From an uncultured Collinsella sp. (GTDB taxonomy: Bacteria; Actinomycetota; Coriobacteriia; Coriobacteriales; Coriobacteriaceae), in NCBI GenBank assembly GCA_902465115.1, contig CABQMC010000001.1:1-30980 (forward strand): a stretch of DNA of 30,980 nucleotides, in the 5' to 3' direction. Position 1 is the first letter of the stretch, and every line of letters starts with the position of its first letter. Shown one piece after another: positions 23,746 through 30,980 of this stretch. The notes under the pieces were generated by a model. That model saw only the letters and a list, made by a program, of their open reading frames with translations. It was not told the origin of the DNA and did no database searches. The position numbers and the translations under genes were made by a program.

Positions 23746-24956
23746 TGGGTATCGCCGATCACATCAAGAACGGAATATCGCGTCGTGGCTTTGTACTCGG
23801 TGGGGCTGCCGCGGGCGCTGCCACGGTGCTTGCCGGATGCTCGAAAAAAACGGGCACCAGCGATGATGCCGCCGGCGAGCCGCAGGTTATCAAGGATGAT
23901 TCCAAAATCATCTCGATTACGGATGAGTACGAGGCGGTCGACATCGATCTTGAGCCGGCGGCGTCATGGACGCTGCCTCTGGGTACGCTGCTGTACTACT
24001 GCGATGGCGATTACGCCGCGGCGATGATGGCGCCCGCATCGGCACTGCACGCCAACACACTCGGTGTGCTCAACCTGGGCGATGGCTCGCTTACCACATT
24101 AATCGAGGATCCTATCGAGGGCACGGGATATGCATTCTACGATGTCCGTGCCGGCGACAGCGTATTCGCGTGGGTTGAGATGAACTTTGCCAATTCATCG
24201 TGGAAGCTCTACGGTCAAAATCTGTCGGGCGCTTCGCTCTCTGGCGACGTGGTTGAGCTCGATCGAGGTGGCAAGGACTATGATCCGCCGCTGTTTACGG
24301 CGTTCGGGTCATCAGTCATCTGGTATAAAATGCCCTCGGCAGGTGGCAATAAAACGAGTAGCGATTCGTTTTGCTATCGTCGCTCGCTTGATGAATCCAA
24401 GGCCGAGACAATTTGGAAATCGACGGGTCGCTTTGCATCGGCCCCGCGCGCGAGCGACGGCGTTTTGACCATCTCGCCGCGTGTCCGCAACGACGAGGGC
24501 GTCTACTACGGCATAACGGCAATCGATCTGACCGACGGCAACAACACCAAGCGTGCCCAGCTAGTCCTTCCCTCGTCAGTCTCGCCTTTCGAGGCCGTAT
24601 ATATGGGCGATACCTTCGTGTTTTCTATCGAGGCGACCTATAGTGGCGTGGGCAGCCTGGGCAACATGGGCACGTATATCGGTAATGAGGGAGGGCCGTA
24701 CCTCTTCCTGTCCCGCGAGCCGCTCGCATGTGCGGCTGGCAAGAAGAATAAATACCTTGTTAAGGTACAGGCGTCGCATTTCCTGATCGACACCTCTGCC
24801 AAGACCTATGGCTCGCTGCTGTCGCCCGACCGCGCTTTGGAGTATGGCGATTATCCAGCTACGGCGGGAAAGTCGGACTCATTCCTTACGTACGCCACGG
24901 TGCGCAACAGCCGGGGTATACCAGAGACAGTCACTGCACGCCTATTCTCTCTTTAA
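23745..24956 (+). CDS. Tat-exported lipoprotein, possible beta-propeller
   Basis: 403 residues. The N-terminus has a twin-arginine motif SRRGFVLGG (Arg13-Arg14) followed by a hydrophobic stretch and a lipobox LAGC with Cys32, so it is probably a Tat-exported lipoprotein. The mature part is rich in beta-strand-like repeats with Trp/Gly/Asp (for example AFYDVRAGDSVFAWVEMNF, SWKLYGQNLSG, VIWYKMPS, FLTYATVRN), suggesting a beta-propeller, but I could not assign a family. It is translationally coupled to the TSCPD gene. Ligand and function are unknown. Confidence 0.8.
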   Translation: MGIADHIKNGISRRGFVLGGAAAGAATVLAGCSKKTGTSDDAAGEPQVIKDDSKIISITDEYEAVDIDLEPAASWTLPLGTLLYYCDGDYAAAMMAPASALHANTLGVLNLGDGSLTTLIEDPIEGTGYAFYDVRAGDSVFAWVEMNFANSSWKLYGQNLSGASLSGDVVELDRGGKDYDPPLFTAFGSSVIWYKMPSAGGNKTSSDSFCYRRSLDESKAETIWKSTGRFASAPRASDGVLTISPRVRNDEGVYYGITAIDLTDGNNTKRAQLVLPSSVSPFEAVYMGDTFVFSIEATYSGVGSLGNMGTYIGNEGGPYLFLSREPLACAAGKKNKYLVKVQASHFLIDTSAKTYGSLLSPDRALEYGDYPATAGKSDSFLTYATVRNSRGIPETVTARLFSL

Positions 24957-25015
24957 GCTTAGAGGGGTTAAAAAGGCGCCAACAGGGGAATAAACGCGTT
25001 GTAATTGTGAGTACC

Positions 25016-25054
25016 GCCCGCCGAGCTGCCGCGTCATAGCGGCATCCGGCGGGC
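25016..25054. other. Stable hairpin upstream of the two-component genes
   Basis: Outer stem GCCCGCCG/CGGCGGGC (8 bp), a small internal bulge, inner stem TGCCGC/GCGGCA and a 6-nt loop. There is no T run. It may end the lipoprotein transcript with Rho or act as an operator for the response regulator gene. Confidence 0.4.
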
Positions 25055-25110
25055 TCAGGTGCGTTAAAATGGGCTTGTTCTTAGCTAATTGAGACAGGGG
25101 GGGCCGTGTT

Positions 25111-25833
25111 ATGGCTTCAGATGCAAAAAAGATTCTGCTGGTCGAGGATGAGAAGGCAATCCGTGACGCCGTCGCTGCCTATCTCGAGCGCGAAGGCTAC
25201 TGGGTTGTGGGCGTCGGCGATGGCCAGTCCGCGATCGAGGAGTTCGAGAAGCATCAGTTCGACCTGGTCGTGCTCGACCTTATGCTCCCCAAAATCCCCG
25301 GCGAGCGCGTTTGCCGCACCATTCGCGATACCTCGGATGTCCCCATCATCATGCTGACGGCTAAGGGTGAGATCGAGGACCGTATTATCGGTCTTGAGCT
25401 CGGCGCCGACGACTATCTGATTAAGCCGTTCTCGCCGCGCGAGCTCGTCGCCCGCGTTCGCGCTCTGTTCCGCCGTGCCCATCAGGCCGACGAGCCCGCC
25501 GTCGAGGTACTCGACTTCGGCGATCTGGTCATCGATATCTCGGGCCACAAGATCTTGGTCGAGGGCAAGGAAGTCGATCTGACGGCTTCCGAGTTCAAGC
25601 TGCTCACCACGCTTGCCCGCCATCCCGGCCGTGTGTATAACCGCATGGAGCTGGTCGAGAAAGTGCTCGGGTATGACTTTGAGGGCTATGAGCGCACCAT
25701 CGATAGCCACGTGAAGAATCTTCGCGCCAAGCTGGGCGATGATCCCAAGAAGCCCAAGTGGCTCTACACCGTCCATGGTGTCGGCTATCGCTTCGAGGCT
25801 CCGGCCAAGACCGATAAGTCGGACGAGAAATAG
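25111..25833 (+). CDS. OmpR/PhoB-family response regulator
   Basis: 240 residues. The receiver domain (about 7-120) has the acidic pocket Glu12-Asp13, phosphoacceptor Asp56 (VVLDLMLPK), Thr83 and Lys105. The C-terminal winged helix (about 135-230) ends in the typical RTIDSHVKNLRAKLGDD...YTVHGVGYRFEA. A purine-rich AGGGGGGG stretch lies before the ATG. It is followed 11 nt later by the sensor kinase gene, its evident partner. The full-length receiver and output domains indicate an active regulator; target genes are unknown. Confidence 0.96.
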   Translation: MASDAKKILLVEDEKAIRDAVAAYLEREGYWVVGVGDGQSAIEEFEKHQFDLVVLDLMLPKIPGERVCRTIRDTSDVPIIMLTAKGEIEDRIIGLELGADDYLIKPFSPRELVARVRALFRRAHQADEPAVEVLDFGDLVIDISGHKILVEGKEVDLTASEFKLLTTLARHPGRVYNRMELVEKVLGYDFEGYERTIDSHVKNLRAKLGDDPKKPKWLYTVHGVGYRFEAPAKTDKSDEK

Positions 25834-25844
25834 GGAAATCACAT

Positions 25845-27410
25845 ATGACACCTGCGCGCTTTGAAATCGGACAAAAGCACAAGCAGGAGAGCGAGGCGGG
25901 TTCCAAGGCTAGTTGGAACACGCCTCGTTCCGATTCACGGCCAACGATGAGCTATCCCTCGCGCATGGCACTTGCTTTTGCTCTGACATCGCTCATGACA
26001 GTATTGGTGCTGGTGGGCGTTGTCTCTGTTGTGTGGGGCACGGTCTTTTCGGATTACACACGCTCCAATATCGTCGAAATCGCAAATTCCGCTGCCGAGA
26101 AGTTGGCGACCTCATATGAGGAAAACGGTTCTTGGACCGCGGGAGAACTGCGCACGGTCGCAACGTCGAGTTTGGTTTCCGACGATCTGGGCATGCAGGT
26201 CGTCAATAAAAAGGGCGTGATCGTTTATGACGATTCCTGGCCCTCGGCAAGCGCCACCGCCGATGTACGCGAAAACCAGGCTACGACCGACGACACGAGC
26301 GGCAAGAGAGCATCGCATAGCCCGGTCTCGTCTGCTCCAACCGACTCCGATAGCGTTGCTAACGTCGAGATTGTAACGTCTTCCGGCGAGCACGTGGGCC
26401 AGGTCAAATTGTGGGCGATTGGCTCCGATGCCCTGCTCACCAGGGCAGATTCAGCATTCAGAGAGAAGACCTTTAACGCCATGGCCCTCGCCGCGGTTGT
26501 TGCAATCTGCATTTCGGTCGTTATCGGATCGCTCGTGTCGCGTATGCTCACCAAGCCGATTCATCGCATCACCAGTACCGCAAAGCAAATCCGTGACGGC
26601 GACCTGTCGGCTCGCACGGGGCTGCGCGGTGATGACGAGATCGATCAGCTGGGTGAGACCTTCGATGAGATGGCCACTTCGCTCGAGAAGGATATGAAAC
26701 ACGAGAAGCGCCTGACCTCAGACGTTGCACACGAGCTTCGCACGCCGCTTATGGCCATGCTCGCAACGGTCGAGGCCATGCAGGATGGCGTGTATCCCAC
26801 CGACGATGAGCATTTGGAGACCGTTGCTTCCGAGACGCGTCGCCTGGCTCGTCTGGTGCAGCAGATGCTCGACCTGTCTCGCATGGAAAACAGCACGGCT
26901 CCGCTCAACCTTGAGCCGGTGGACATGGTTCCTTTCGTGCGTTCCATCGTCAATGCCCAGGAGCGCCTGTTTGTCGACCGCGATCTGCGCCTGCGTTTTG
27001 CGGACGAGACCCAGGGTCACGACGATGTCGTCGAGGCCGATCCCGACATGATCACGCAATGTGTTATCAACCTCATGAGCAACGCCATGCGCTACACCCC
27101 CGAGGGCGGTTGGGTTGTGGTGTCGGTGCTCAGTGACCGCAAGCATGTCAGCATTGCCGTTTCTGATACTGGCATCGGTATTGCCAAGGACGATCTGTCG
27201 CGCATCTTCGGGCGGTTTTGGCGCGCCGATGCCAGCCGCGCCCGCGAAGCTGGCGGCTTGGGCGTTGGCCTCGCCGTGACCAAGCAGATCGTCGAGCGTC
27301 ACCATGGCTACATATCCGTGGAGTCGGAGCTTGGAAAGGGTACGACTTTTACAATTCATCTGCCCCGCGAGCACACGGCGGACGCGGCATCTACTACAAT
27401 GGAGCACTAG
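25845..27410 (+). CDS. Sensor histidine kinase (HAMP, HisKA, HATPase)
   Basis: 521 residues. Cytoplasmic N-terminus, membrane helix 1 (about 42-68), an extracytoplasmic sensor (about 69-210) with a Ser/Thr/Asp-rich low-complexity stretch at 133-172, and membrane helix 2 (about 212-233). HAMP follows (about 234-285), then the H box SDVAHELRTPL with His296, and HATPase boxes N (VINLMSNAMRYTPEGG), G1 (DTGIGIA) and G2 (GGLGVGLAV). It phosphorylates the response regulator encoded just upstream. The sensed signal is not evident from the sequence. Confidence 0.96.
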   Translation: MTPARFEIGQKHKQESEAGSKASWNTPRSDSRPTMSYPSRMALAFALTSLMTVLVLVGVVSVVWGTVFSDYTRSNIVEIANSAAEKLATSYEENGSWTAGELRTVATSSLVSDDLGMQVVNKKGVIVYDDSWPSASATADVRENQATTDDTSGKRASHSPVSSAPTDSDSVANVEIVTSSGEHVGQVKLWAIGSDALLTRADSAFREKTFNAMALAAVVAICISVVIGSLVSRMLTKPIHRITSTAKQIRDGDLSARTGLRGDDEIDQLGETFDEMATSLEKDMKHEKRLTSDVAHELRTPLMAMLATVEAMQDGVYPTDDEHLETVASETRRLARLVQQMLDLSRMENSTAPLNLEPVDMVPFVRSIVNAQERLFVDRDLRLRFADETQGHDDVVEADPDMITQCVINLMSNAMRYTPEGGWVVVSVLSDRKHVSIAVSDTGIGIAKDDLSRIFGRFWRADASRAREAGGLGVGLAVTKQIVERHHGYISVESELGKGTTFTIHLPREHTADAASTTMEH

Positions 27411-27468
27411 CTTTTCGCTATTCGGTGAAGGAGGGGCTGCGTCCCTGCCGCTCCGAGTTTGCGAAAAC

Positions 27469-27488
27469 ATGCGGGAAAGAACCCGCAT
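27469..27488 (+). terminator. Weak hairpin before purC
   Basis: A 7-bp stem ATGCGGG/CCCGCAT with a 6-nt loop, followed by TTCTGTCGTATTTA. It could be a weak terminator of the two-component operon or a leader hairpin of purC. Confidence 0.35.
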
Positions 27489-27519
27489 TTCTGTCGTATT
27501 TAGGTAAGGAGTGACTCAC

Positions 27520-28407
27520 GTGACAACGATGGAGCGTCGTCCGGATTCCCGTGGCAAGGTTCGTGATATTTACGATGCCGGTGAAAACCTGCTGATGGTC
27601 GCCACCGACCGCATTTCTGCGTTCGACTTCATTCTTCCCGACGAGATTCCGTTTAAGGGAGAGGTGCTCAATCGCATCTCGGCATTCTGGTTCGATAAGT
27701 TTGCCGACATCGTCCCCAACCATCTCGTTTCCATCGACCCGGCGGATTTCCCCGAGGAGTTTGCTGAGTATCGTGACTACCTCGCTGGCCGCGCCATGCT
27801 GGTTAAGAAGGCCCAGACGATTCCTATCGAGTGCATCGTCCGCGGCTATCTGACCGGTTCGGGCAAGAAGACCTACGACGAGAACGGCACCGTCTGCGGC
27901 ATCCAGCTGCCTGAGGGCCTGACCGAGGCTTCCAAGCTTCCTGAGCCGCTGTTCACGCCGTCCACGAAGGCCGAGATCGGTGACCACGACGAGAACATCT
28001 CGTTCGAGCGTTGCTGCGAGATCGTGGGCGAGGACATCGCCACGCAGATTCGTGACCTTTCCCTCAAGATCTACAAGGCTGCCGCCGAGTACGCCGCGAC
28101 CCGTGGCATCATCATTGCCGACACCAAGTTCGAGTTTGGTGTTATTGATGGCAAGGTCACGCTGATCGACGAGTGCCTCACGCCCGACTCCAGCCGTTTC
28201 TGGCCTGCTGCCAGCTACGAGGAGGGCAAGATCCAGCCTAGCTACGACAAGCAATTCGTCCGCAATTGGCTCAAGGCCAACTGGGATATGACGGGGGAGA
28301 CCCCGCACCTGCCCGCCGAGGTCATCGATGGCACGTCCGAGCGCTATCGCGAGGCCTTCCAGATCATCACGGGCTCCCAGTTCACAAGCATGAAGGAGAA
28401 CGCATAA
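27520..28407 (+). CDS. purC: SAICAR synthase (phosphoribosylaminoimidazole-succinocarboxamide synthase)
   Basis: 295 residues. It joins CAIR and aspartate with ATP in purine synthesis, giving the substrate of PurB. Family motifs: GKVRDIYDAGENLLMVATDRISAFD near the N-terminus, ECIVRGYLTGSG, IIIADTKFEFG and LIDECLTPDSSRFWP. The GTG at 27520 is preferred because TAAGGAG (27505-27511) is 8 nt upstream; an ATG at 27529 is also possible. The next gene starts directly after its stop, so it probably forms an operon with a membrane protein of unrelated type. Confidence 0.97.
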   Translation: MTTMERRPDSRGKVRDIYDAGENLLMVATDRISAFDFILPDEIPFKGEVLNRISAFWFDKFADIVPNHLVSIDPADFPEEFAEYRDYLAGRAMLVKKAQTIPIECIVRGYLTGSGKKTYDENGTVCGIQLPEGLTEASKLPEPLFTPSTKAEIGDHDENISFERCCEIVGEDIATQIRDLSLKIYKAAAEYAATRGIIIADTKFEFGVIDGKVTLIDECLTPDSSRFWPAASYEEGKIQPSYDKQFVRNWLKANWDMTGETPHLPAEVIDGTSERYREAFQIITGSQFTSMKENA

Positions 28408-28983
28408 GTGAGTACCCGTAGCGCCACGAACAAGCGCACGCAATCCCACGAAGTTACCGGGGTTGCGCGCAAGTCTGCCGCATCTGCTAAGCCCGCCCGC
28501 CAAGCAGCGAGCTCCGTTCGCGTCGTGCCGGCTTCGTCTAAGGCACGCCGCAAAGAGCTCGAGAAGGGCGAGAACCTCGAGGGCCTCTCTAAAGAGGAGA
28601 AGCGCGCCCGTAAGGCTAAGCAGCGCGCCAAGGAGGACCGCATCTATACGGTGTCGAATATCCTCCTCAAGCAGGACGAGGACTACACCAAGCGCCGTCG
28701 CATCTGGTGGATTGTGCTCGCCATTGGCATGGTGCTCGTCGTGGCAATTTGGGCCTCGCTGTACTTCGCTCCCGCTGGCATGGTGTCCAGCCCTGTCCAG
28801 ATGGTCGGCATTGTTTTGTCCTACGTCATCATTTTGGGCGACTTTATCTATGACTTCGCTCGTATTCGTCCCTTGCGCAACATGTACCGCGCGCAGGCCG
28901 AGGGCATGTCCGAGAACAAGCTCAACGCTCTTATTGAGCGCGCGGCTGCCGAGGAGGACAAGAAGGACTCCAAGAAGAAGTAG
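28408..28983 (+). CDS. Two-transmembrane charged protein, unknown function
   Basis: 191 residues. GTG start immediately after the purC TAA. The N-terminal half (about 1-98) is basic and low complexity, probably a cytoplasmic helical region (KARRKELEKGENLEGLSKEEKRARKAKQRAKEDRIYTVSN). Two membrane helices follow (about 99-120 and 129-150), then a charged tail ending KKDSKKK. No family is recognised. It may be anchored with both ends in the cytoplasm. Confidence 0.75.
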   Translation: MSTRSATNKRTQSHEVTGVARKSAASAKPARQAASSVRVVPASSKARRKELEKGENLEGLSKEEKRARKAKQRAKEDRIYTVSNILLKQDEDYTKRRRIWWIVLAIGMVLVVAIWASLYFAPAGMVSSPVQMVGIVLSYVIILGDFIYDFARIRPLRNMYRAQAEGMSENKLNALIERAAAEEDKKDSKKK

Positions 28984-29014
28984 CGTTTGCATACATACTT
29001 ATCGCTAAGATATA

Positions 29015-29044
29015 AGGCGCGTCGTTTTTGCGGCGCGCCTTTTT
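29015..29044 (+). terminator. Terminator after the purC operon
   Basis: A 10-bp stem with one G-U pair (29015-29024 with 29031-29040), a 6-nt loop and TTTTT. Confidence 0.9.
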
Positions 29045-29072
29045 ACTGTTCTATAGATAGATGGAGTGGCAC

Positions 29073-30353
29073 ATGATTCGAGCTGCCCTGACGGTCGAAG
29101 AGGCTCTGGAGGGCATGAAGGCCCTGGAGCCCAAGATTAAAAACTACGCGCGTCTGGTCGTCCGCAAGGGCGTAAACGTCAAGCCCGGCCAGGAGGTCGT
29201 CGTTCAGTCTCCGGTCGAGTGCGCGCCGTTTGCGCGCGTGGTGGTCGCGGAGGCCTATGCTGCCGGCGCCGGCCACGTGACGGTCATTTGGGCCGATGAT
29301 GCCGTGACGAGGCTCACGTACGAGCATGTCGAGAAAAGCTATTTTGAGCAGACGCCCGAGTGGAAGCGCATGCAGCTGGATTCCTTGGCCCAGGATGGTG
29401 CCTGCTTTGTCTTTATCGAGGGTGCGGATCCTGCGGCCCTCAAGGGCATCGATCCAGCCAAGCCGGCCGCGGCATCAAAGGCGAGGAATACGCAGTGCAA
29501 AGTTTTCCGCCGTGGACTGGATTACAACATCAATCCGTGGTGCATCGCCGGCGCTCCGGTCGTGGCTTGGGCGCACGAGGTGTTCCCAGGAGACGCCGAT
29601 GAGGTTGCAATCTATAAGCTGTGGAATGCGATTCTGCACACCGCGCGCGCCGATGGCCAGGACCCAGAGAGCGACTGGGAACTCCATGACGCCGCATTCG
29701 AAAAGAACCTGCGTTTCCTGAACGACAATCGTTTCGACTACCTGCATTACAACGCGGCAAATGGAACCGATCTGACGATTGGCATGACGAAAGGTCACGA
29801 GTGGGCCGGCGGCAAGGGCAAGACGCCCGATGGGCACCCCTTCTTCCCCAACATTCCCACCGAGGAAGTCTTCACTTCGCCCGATCGCATGCGCGCCGAC
29901 GGTATCGTGTACTCGGCCATGCCGCTCATCCATCACGGCAATAAGGTCGAAGATTTTTGGATTAAGTTCGAGGGCGGCCGCGTGGTGGACTACGACGCCC
30001 GCGTGGGCAAGGCAACGCTCGCAAGTATCATCGATACTGACGAGGGCGCTGCTCACCTGGGAGAGGTCGCGCTCATTTCCAAGAACACGCCGATCCGCGA
30101 AAGTGGTGTTCTGTTCTACGATACGCTCTATGACGAGAATGCTAGCTGCCATCTCGCGCTAGGTGTCGGTTTCCCCGAATGCATCGAGGGTGGGTATGAC
30201 ATGTCCAAGGAGGAGCTCCTGGAGCATGGCGTTAACGTCTCGAGCACACACGTCGATTTTATGATCGGCACGGACGACATCGATATTACGGGCATTACGC
30301 CTGATGGACGTGAAGTTGTGATTTTCCAGAACGGCCAATGGAGTTGGGAATAG
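29073..30353 (+). CDS. M29-family metalloaminopeptidase (AmpS/PepS-like)
   Basis: 426 residues. The N-terminal region has the family pattern YARLVVRKGVNVKPGQEVVV. Metal-binding motifs in order are IPTEEVFTSPD, GEVALISKNTPIRESGVLFYDTLYDENASCHLALG and HVDFMIGTDDIDITGI, matching cocatalytic M29 aminopeptidases. It would cleave N-terminal residues of peptides in the cytoplasm. The ATG at 29073 is chosen because GGAG (29063-29066) lies 6 nt before it; an ATG at 29061 has no such site. The gene stands alone between a terminator and tRNA-Lys, whose promoter overlaps its 3' end. Confidence 0.94.
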   Translation: MIRAALTVEEALEGMKALEPKIKNYARLVVRKGVNVKPGQEVVVQSPVECAPFARVVVAEAYAAGAGHVTVIWADDAVTRLTYEHVEKSYFEQTPEWKRMQLDSLAQDGACFVFIEGADPAALKGIDPAKPAAASKARNTQCKVFRRGLDYNINPWCIAGAPVVAWAHEVFPGDADEVAIYKLWNAILHTARADGQDPESDWELHDAAFEKNLRFLNDNRFDYLHYNAANGTDLTIGMTKGHEWAGGKGKTPDGHPFFPNIPTEEVFTSPDRMRADGIVYSAMPLIHHGNKVEDFWIKFEGGRVVDYDARVGKATLASIIDTDEGAAHLGEVALISKNTPIRESGVLFYDTLYDENASCHLALGVGFPECIEGGYDMSKEELLEHGVNVSSTHVDFMIGTDDIDITGITPDGREVVIFQNGQWSWE

Positions 30354-30372
30354 TCCCAGACCGTGGTACAAT
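30344..30372 (+). promoter_or_regulatory. Promoter of tRNA-Lys
   Basis: TTGGGA (30344-30349) and TACAAT (30367-30372) with a 17-nt spacer, overlapping the end of the aminopeptidase gene, 9 nt before the tRNA. Confidence 0.65.
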
Positions 30373-30381
30373 GCCACCCGC

Positions 30382-30457
30382 GGGCCGTTAGCTCAGCTGG
30401 CAGAGCAGGGGACTTTTAATCCCAAGGTCCAGGGTTCGAACCCCTGACGGCCCACCA
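30382..30457 (+). tRNA. tRNA-Lys (anticodon TTT)
   Basis: Acceptor GGGCCGT/ACGGCCC, D arm GCTC...GAGC, anticodon loop CTTTTAA (TTT), T arm CAGGG-TTCGAAC-CCCTG, discriminator A and an encoded CCA. The first anticodon-stem pair is a G-A mismatch. It is followed by a terminator and tRNA-tail repeats. Confidence 0.96.
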
Positions 30458-30632
30458 TAGAAAAGAAAGCGATCGACTCCGGTTGGTCGCTTTTTTGTTG
30501 CCGCGACATGGGTTCAAACCCGTCGGGGCGCGGAGCTGAGTAAACGCGTGAGCGTTTGCCAGCGCAGCGCGCAAGGCGAGAAAGCGCCGCAGCGGCCGCC
30601 TGCGAAGCAGGCTGAACCCCTGACGGCCCACC
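30458..30632. repeat. tRNA-tail repeat unit, Lys locus, copy 1
   Basis: Same architecture as the unit behind tRNA-Gly. A terminator is followed by a T-arm-like palindrome (GGGTTCAAACCC at 30510-30521). Hairpin A is AAACGC/GCGTTT (30542-30557), then the motif GCAAGG (30571-30576). Hairpin B is short (30575-30588), then the motif CCGCAGC (30587-30593). Hairpin C is GCCTGC-GAA-GCAGGC (30598-30612), again with a GCGAAGC core. The unit closes with an exact 19-nt copy (30614-30632) of the tRNA-Lys 3' end (30438-30456). The stems differ from the Gly copy but pair correctly. Confidence 0.8.
30468..30496 (+). terminator. Terminator of tRNA-Lys
   Basis: A 10-bp stem with two G-U pairs (30468-30477 with 30482-30491), TCCG loop and six T. 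It lies within the repeat unit. Confidence 0.85.
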
Positions 30633-30702
30633 CAAAGATTGCCGAGACGGTCAACTTCGGTTGGCCGTCTTTTTTGTCGCCGTTTCATGGGTTCGAACCC
30701 GT
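30633..30702. repeat. tRNA-tail repeat unit, Lys locus, truncated copy 2
   Basis: After the tRNA 3'-end copy a second terminator follows: an 11-bp stem with one wobble (30645-30655 with 30660-30670), TTCG loop and a T run. It has the same downstream motif GTYGCCG-N4-ATGGGTTCRAACCCGT as copy 1 (30676-30702). The unit then breaks into AT-rich sequence, and the hairpin section is missing. Confidence 0.7.
30645..30675 (+). terminator. Second terminator in the tRNA-Lys repeat array
   Basis: A perfect-looking stem-loop AGACGGTCAAC-TTCG-GTTGGCCGTCT followed by six T. No gene lies between it and the first tRNA-Lys terminator, so it appears to have been copied with the repeat unit. Confidence 0.85.
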
Positions 30703-30980
30703 ATCTGTCTATATATAAGAACGCTTGGCGAACAAAACCTGCCTTTTACCGATGGGAAACAAATGGCTGATGCCTTTGGAGTAAAGTAGCGTTCCAGAGA
30801 TGACCGATGTCTCAATACTCATAAAACAGCTGGTCATCGCCAATATCAGAAGCCAATGCTTCAGTTTTAACCTCAGTGATGCGACTGAGGGACCTATTCA
30901 TTTGTGAACAAAATATGGAGTGCGCGATTCCCGCCCCCGGGGCCCCTCCGGTCTGGCAATATATCTCCTTGCCGCGCGGC
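30703..30980. other. AT-rich tail, no confident gene; possible decayed gene on minus strand
   Basis: No intact gene seen. On the minus strand two short overlapping frames (30812-30901, 29 residues starting MNRSLSRITEV; 30709-30822, 37 residues starting MSIETSVISG) could be a frameshifted remnant of one gene. When joined, DDQLFYEY...SVISGTLLYSKGISHLFP loosely recalls the N-terminal part of AbiEi-type antitoxins; this is a weak impression from memory. Neither frame has a ribosome site. Hairpin-forming repeats CCTCAG/CTGAGG (30871-30890) and GATGACC/GGTCATC (30799-30838) are also present. The last 50 bases become GC-rich again. Confidence 0.35.

Noticed and set aside
27395..27400. TACAAT near the end of the histidine kinase gene as a purC promoter
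   Set aside because: No -35 box at a suitable distance was found, so it was not annotated as a promoter.
30393..30688. Minus-strand open frames across tRNA-Lys and its repeats (product with GFEPWTLGLKVPCS)
   Set aside because: This is the familiar artefact of translating the antisense of a tRNA gene; the frame follows the tRNA and hairpins, with no ribosome site.

Overview
The window looks like the replication-origin region of a Coriobacteriia actinobacterium, most likely Collinsella or a close relative. This is inferred from moderately high GC, the rpmH-rnpA-yidD-yidC-jag-rsmG-parA-parB order, a PafBC-like WYL pair and protein style; no database search was possible.

Layout. 1-1582 (minus strand): the 5' end of a probable dnaA, preceded in the same operon by a GHKL ATPase / winged-helix protein with a long Gln/Pro/Tyr-rich linker. 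1583-1825: intergenic candidate oriC with degenerate DnaA-box-like repeats; genes diverge from it on both sides. 1826-6968 (plus): origin cluster rpmH, rnpA, yidD, yidC, jag/khpB, rsmG, parA, parB and a small membrane protein. Three parS sites lie between rsmG and parA, and a fourth weaker one lies next to the rlmN 3' end. 7167-8219 (minus): rlmN. 8305-12158 (plus): ddl overlapping a DnaQ-DinG fusion helicase. 12155-14081 (minus): two WYL regulators. 14280-17711 (plus): a very large membrane M28-like protein with an acidic insertion, then a small membrane protein. 17778-21209 (minus): a sortase-anchored thioester/Cna-B adhesin. 21507-21581: tRNA-Gly(CCC) followed by unusual repeats. 22007-24956 (plus): purB, a TSCPD four-cysteine protein and a Tat-type lipoprotein. 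25111-28983: an OmpR-type two-component system, purC and a membrane protein. 29073-30353: M29 aminopeptidase. 30382-30457: tRNA-Lys(TTT), again followed by the same type of repeat, then an AT-rich tail with no intact gene.

The most unusual feature is a repeat family downstream of both tRNA genes. Each locus has a unit of about 176-191 bp bounded by exact 19-nt copies of the tRNA 3' end. Inside each unit are a terminator, a T-arm mimic, three small hairpins in the same order, and a hairpin capped by GCGAAGC. The stem sequences differ between copies while pairing is kept, which suggests selection on structure. The two units sit behind unrelated tRNAs, so this is a family rather than a local duplication. 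Its function is unknown. No CRISPR array, insertion sequence or prophage was recognised.
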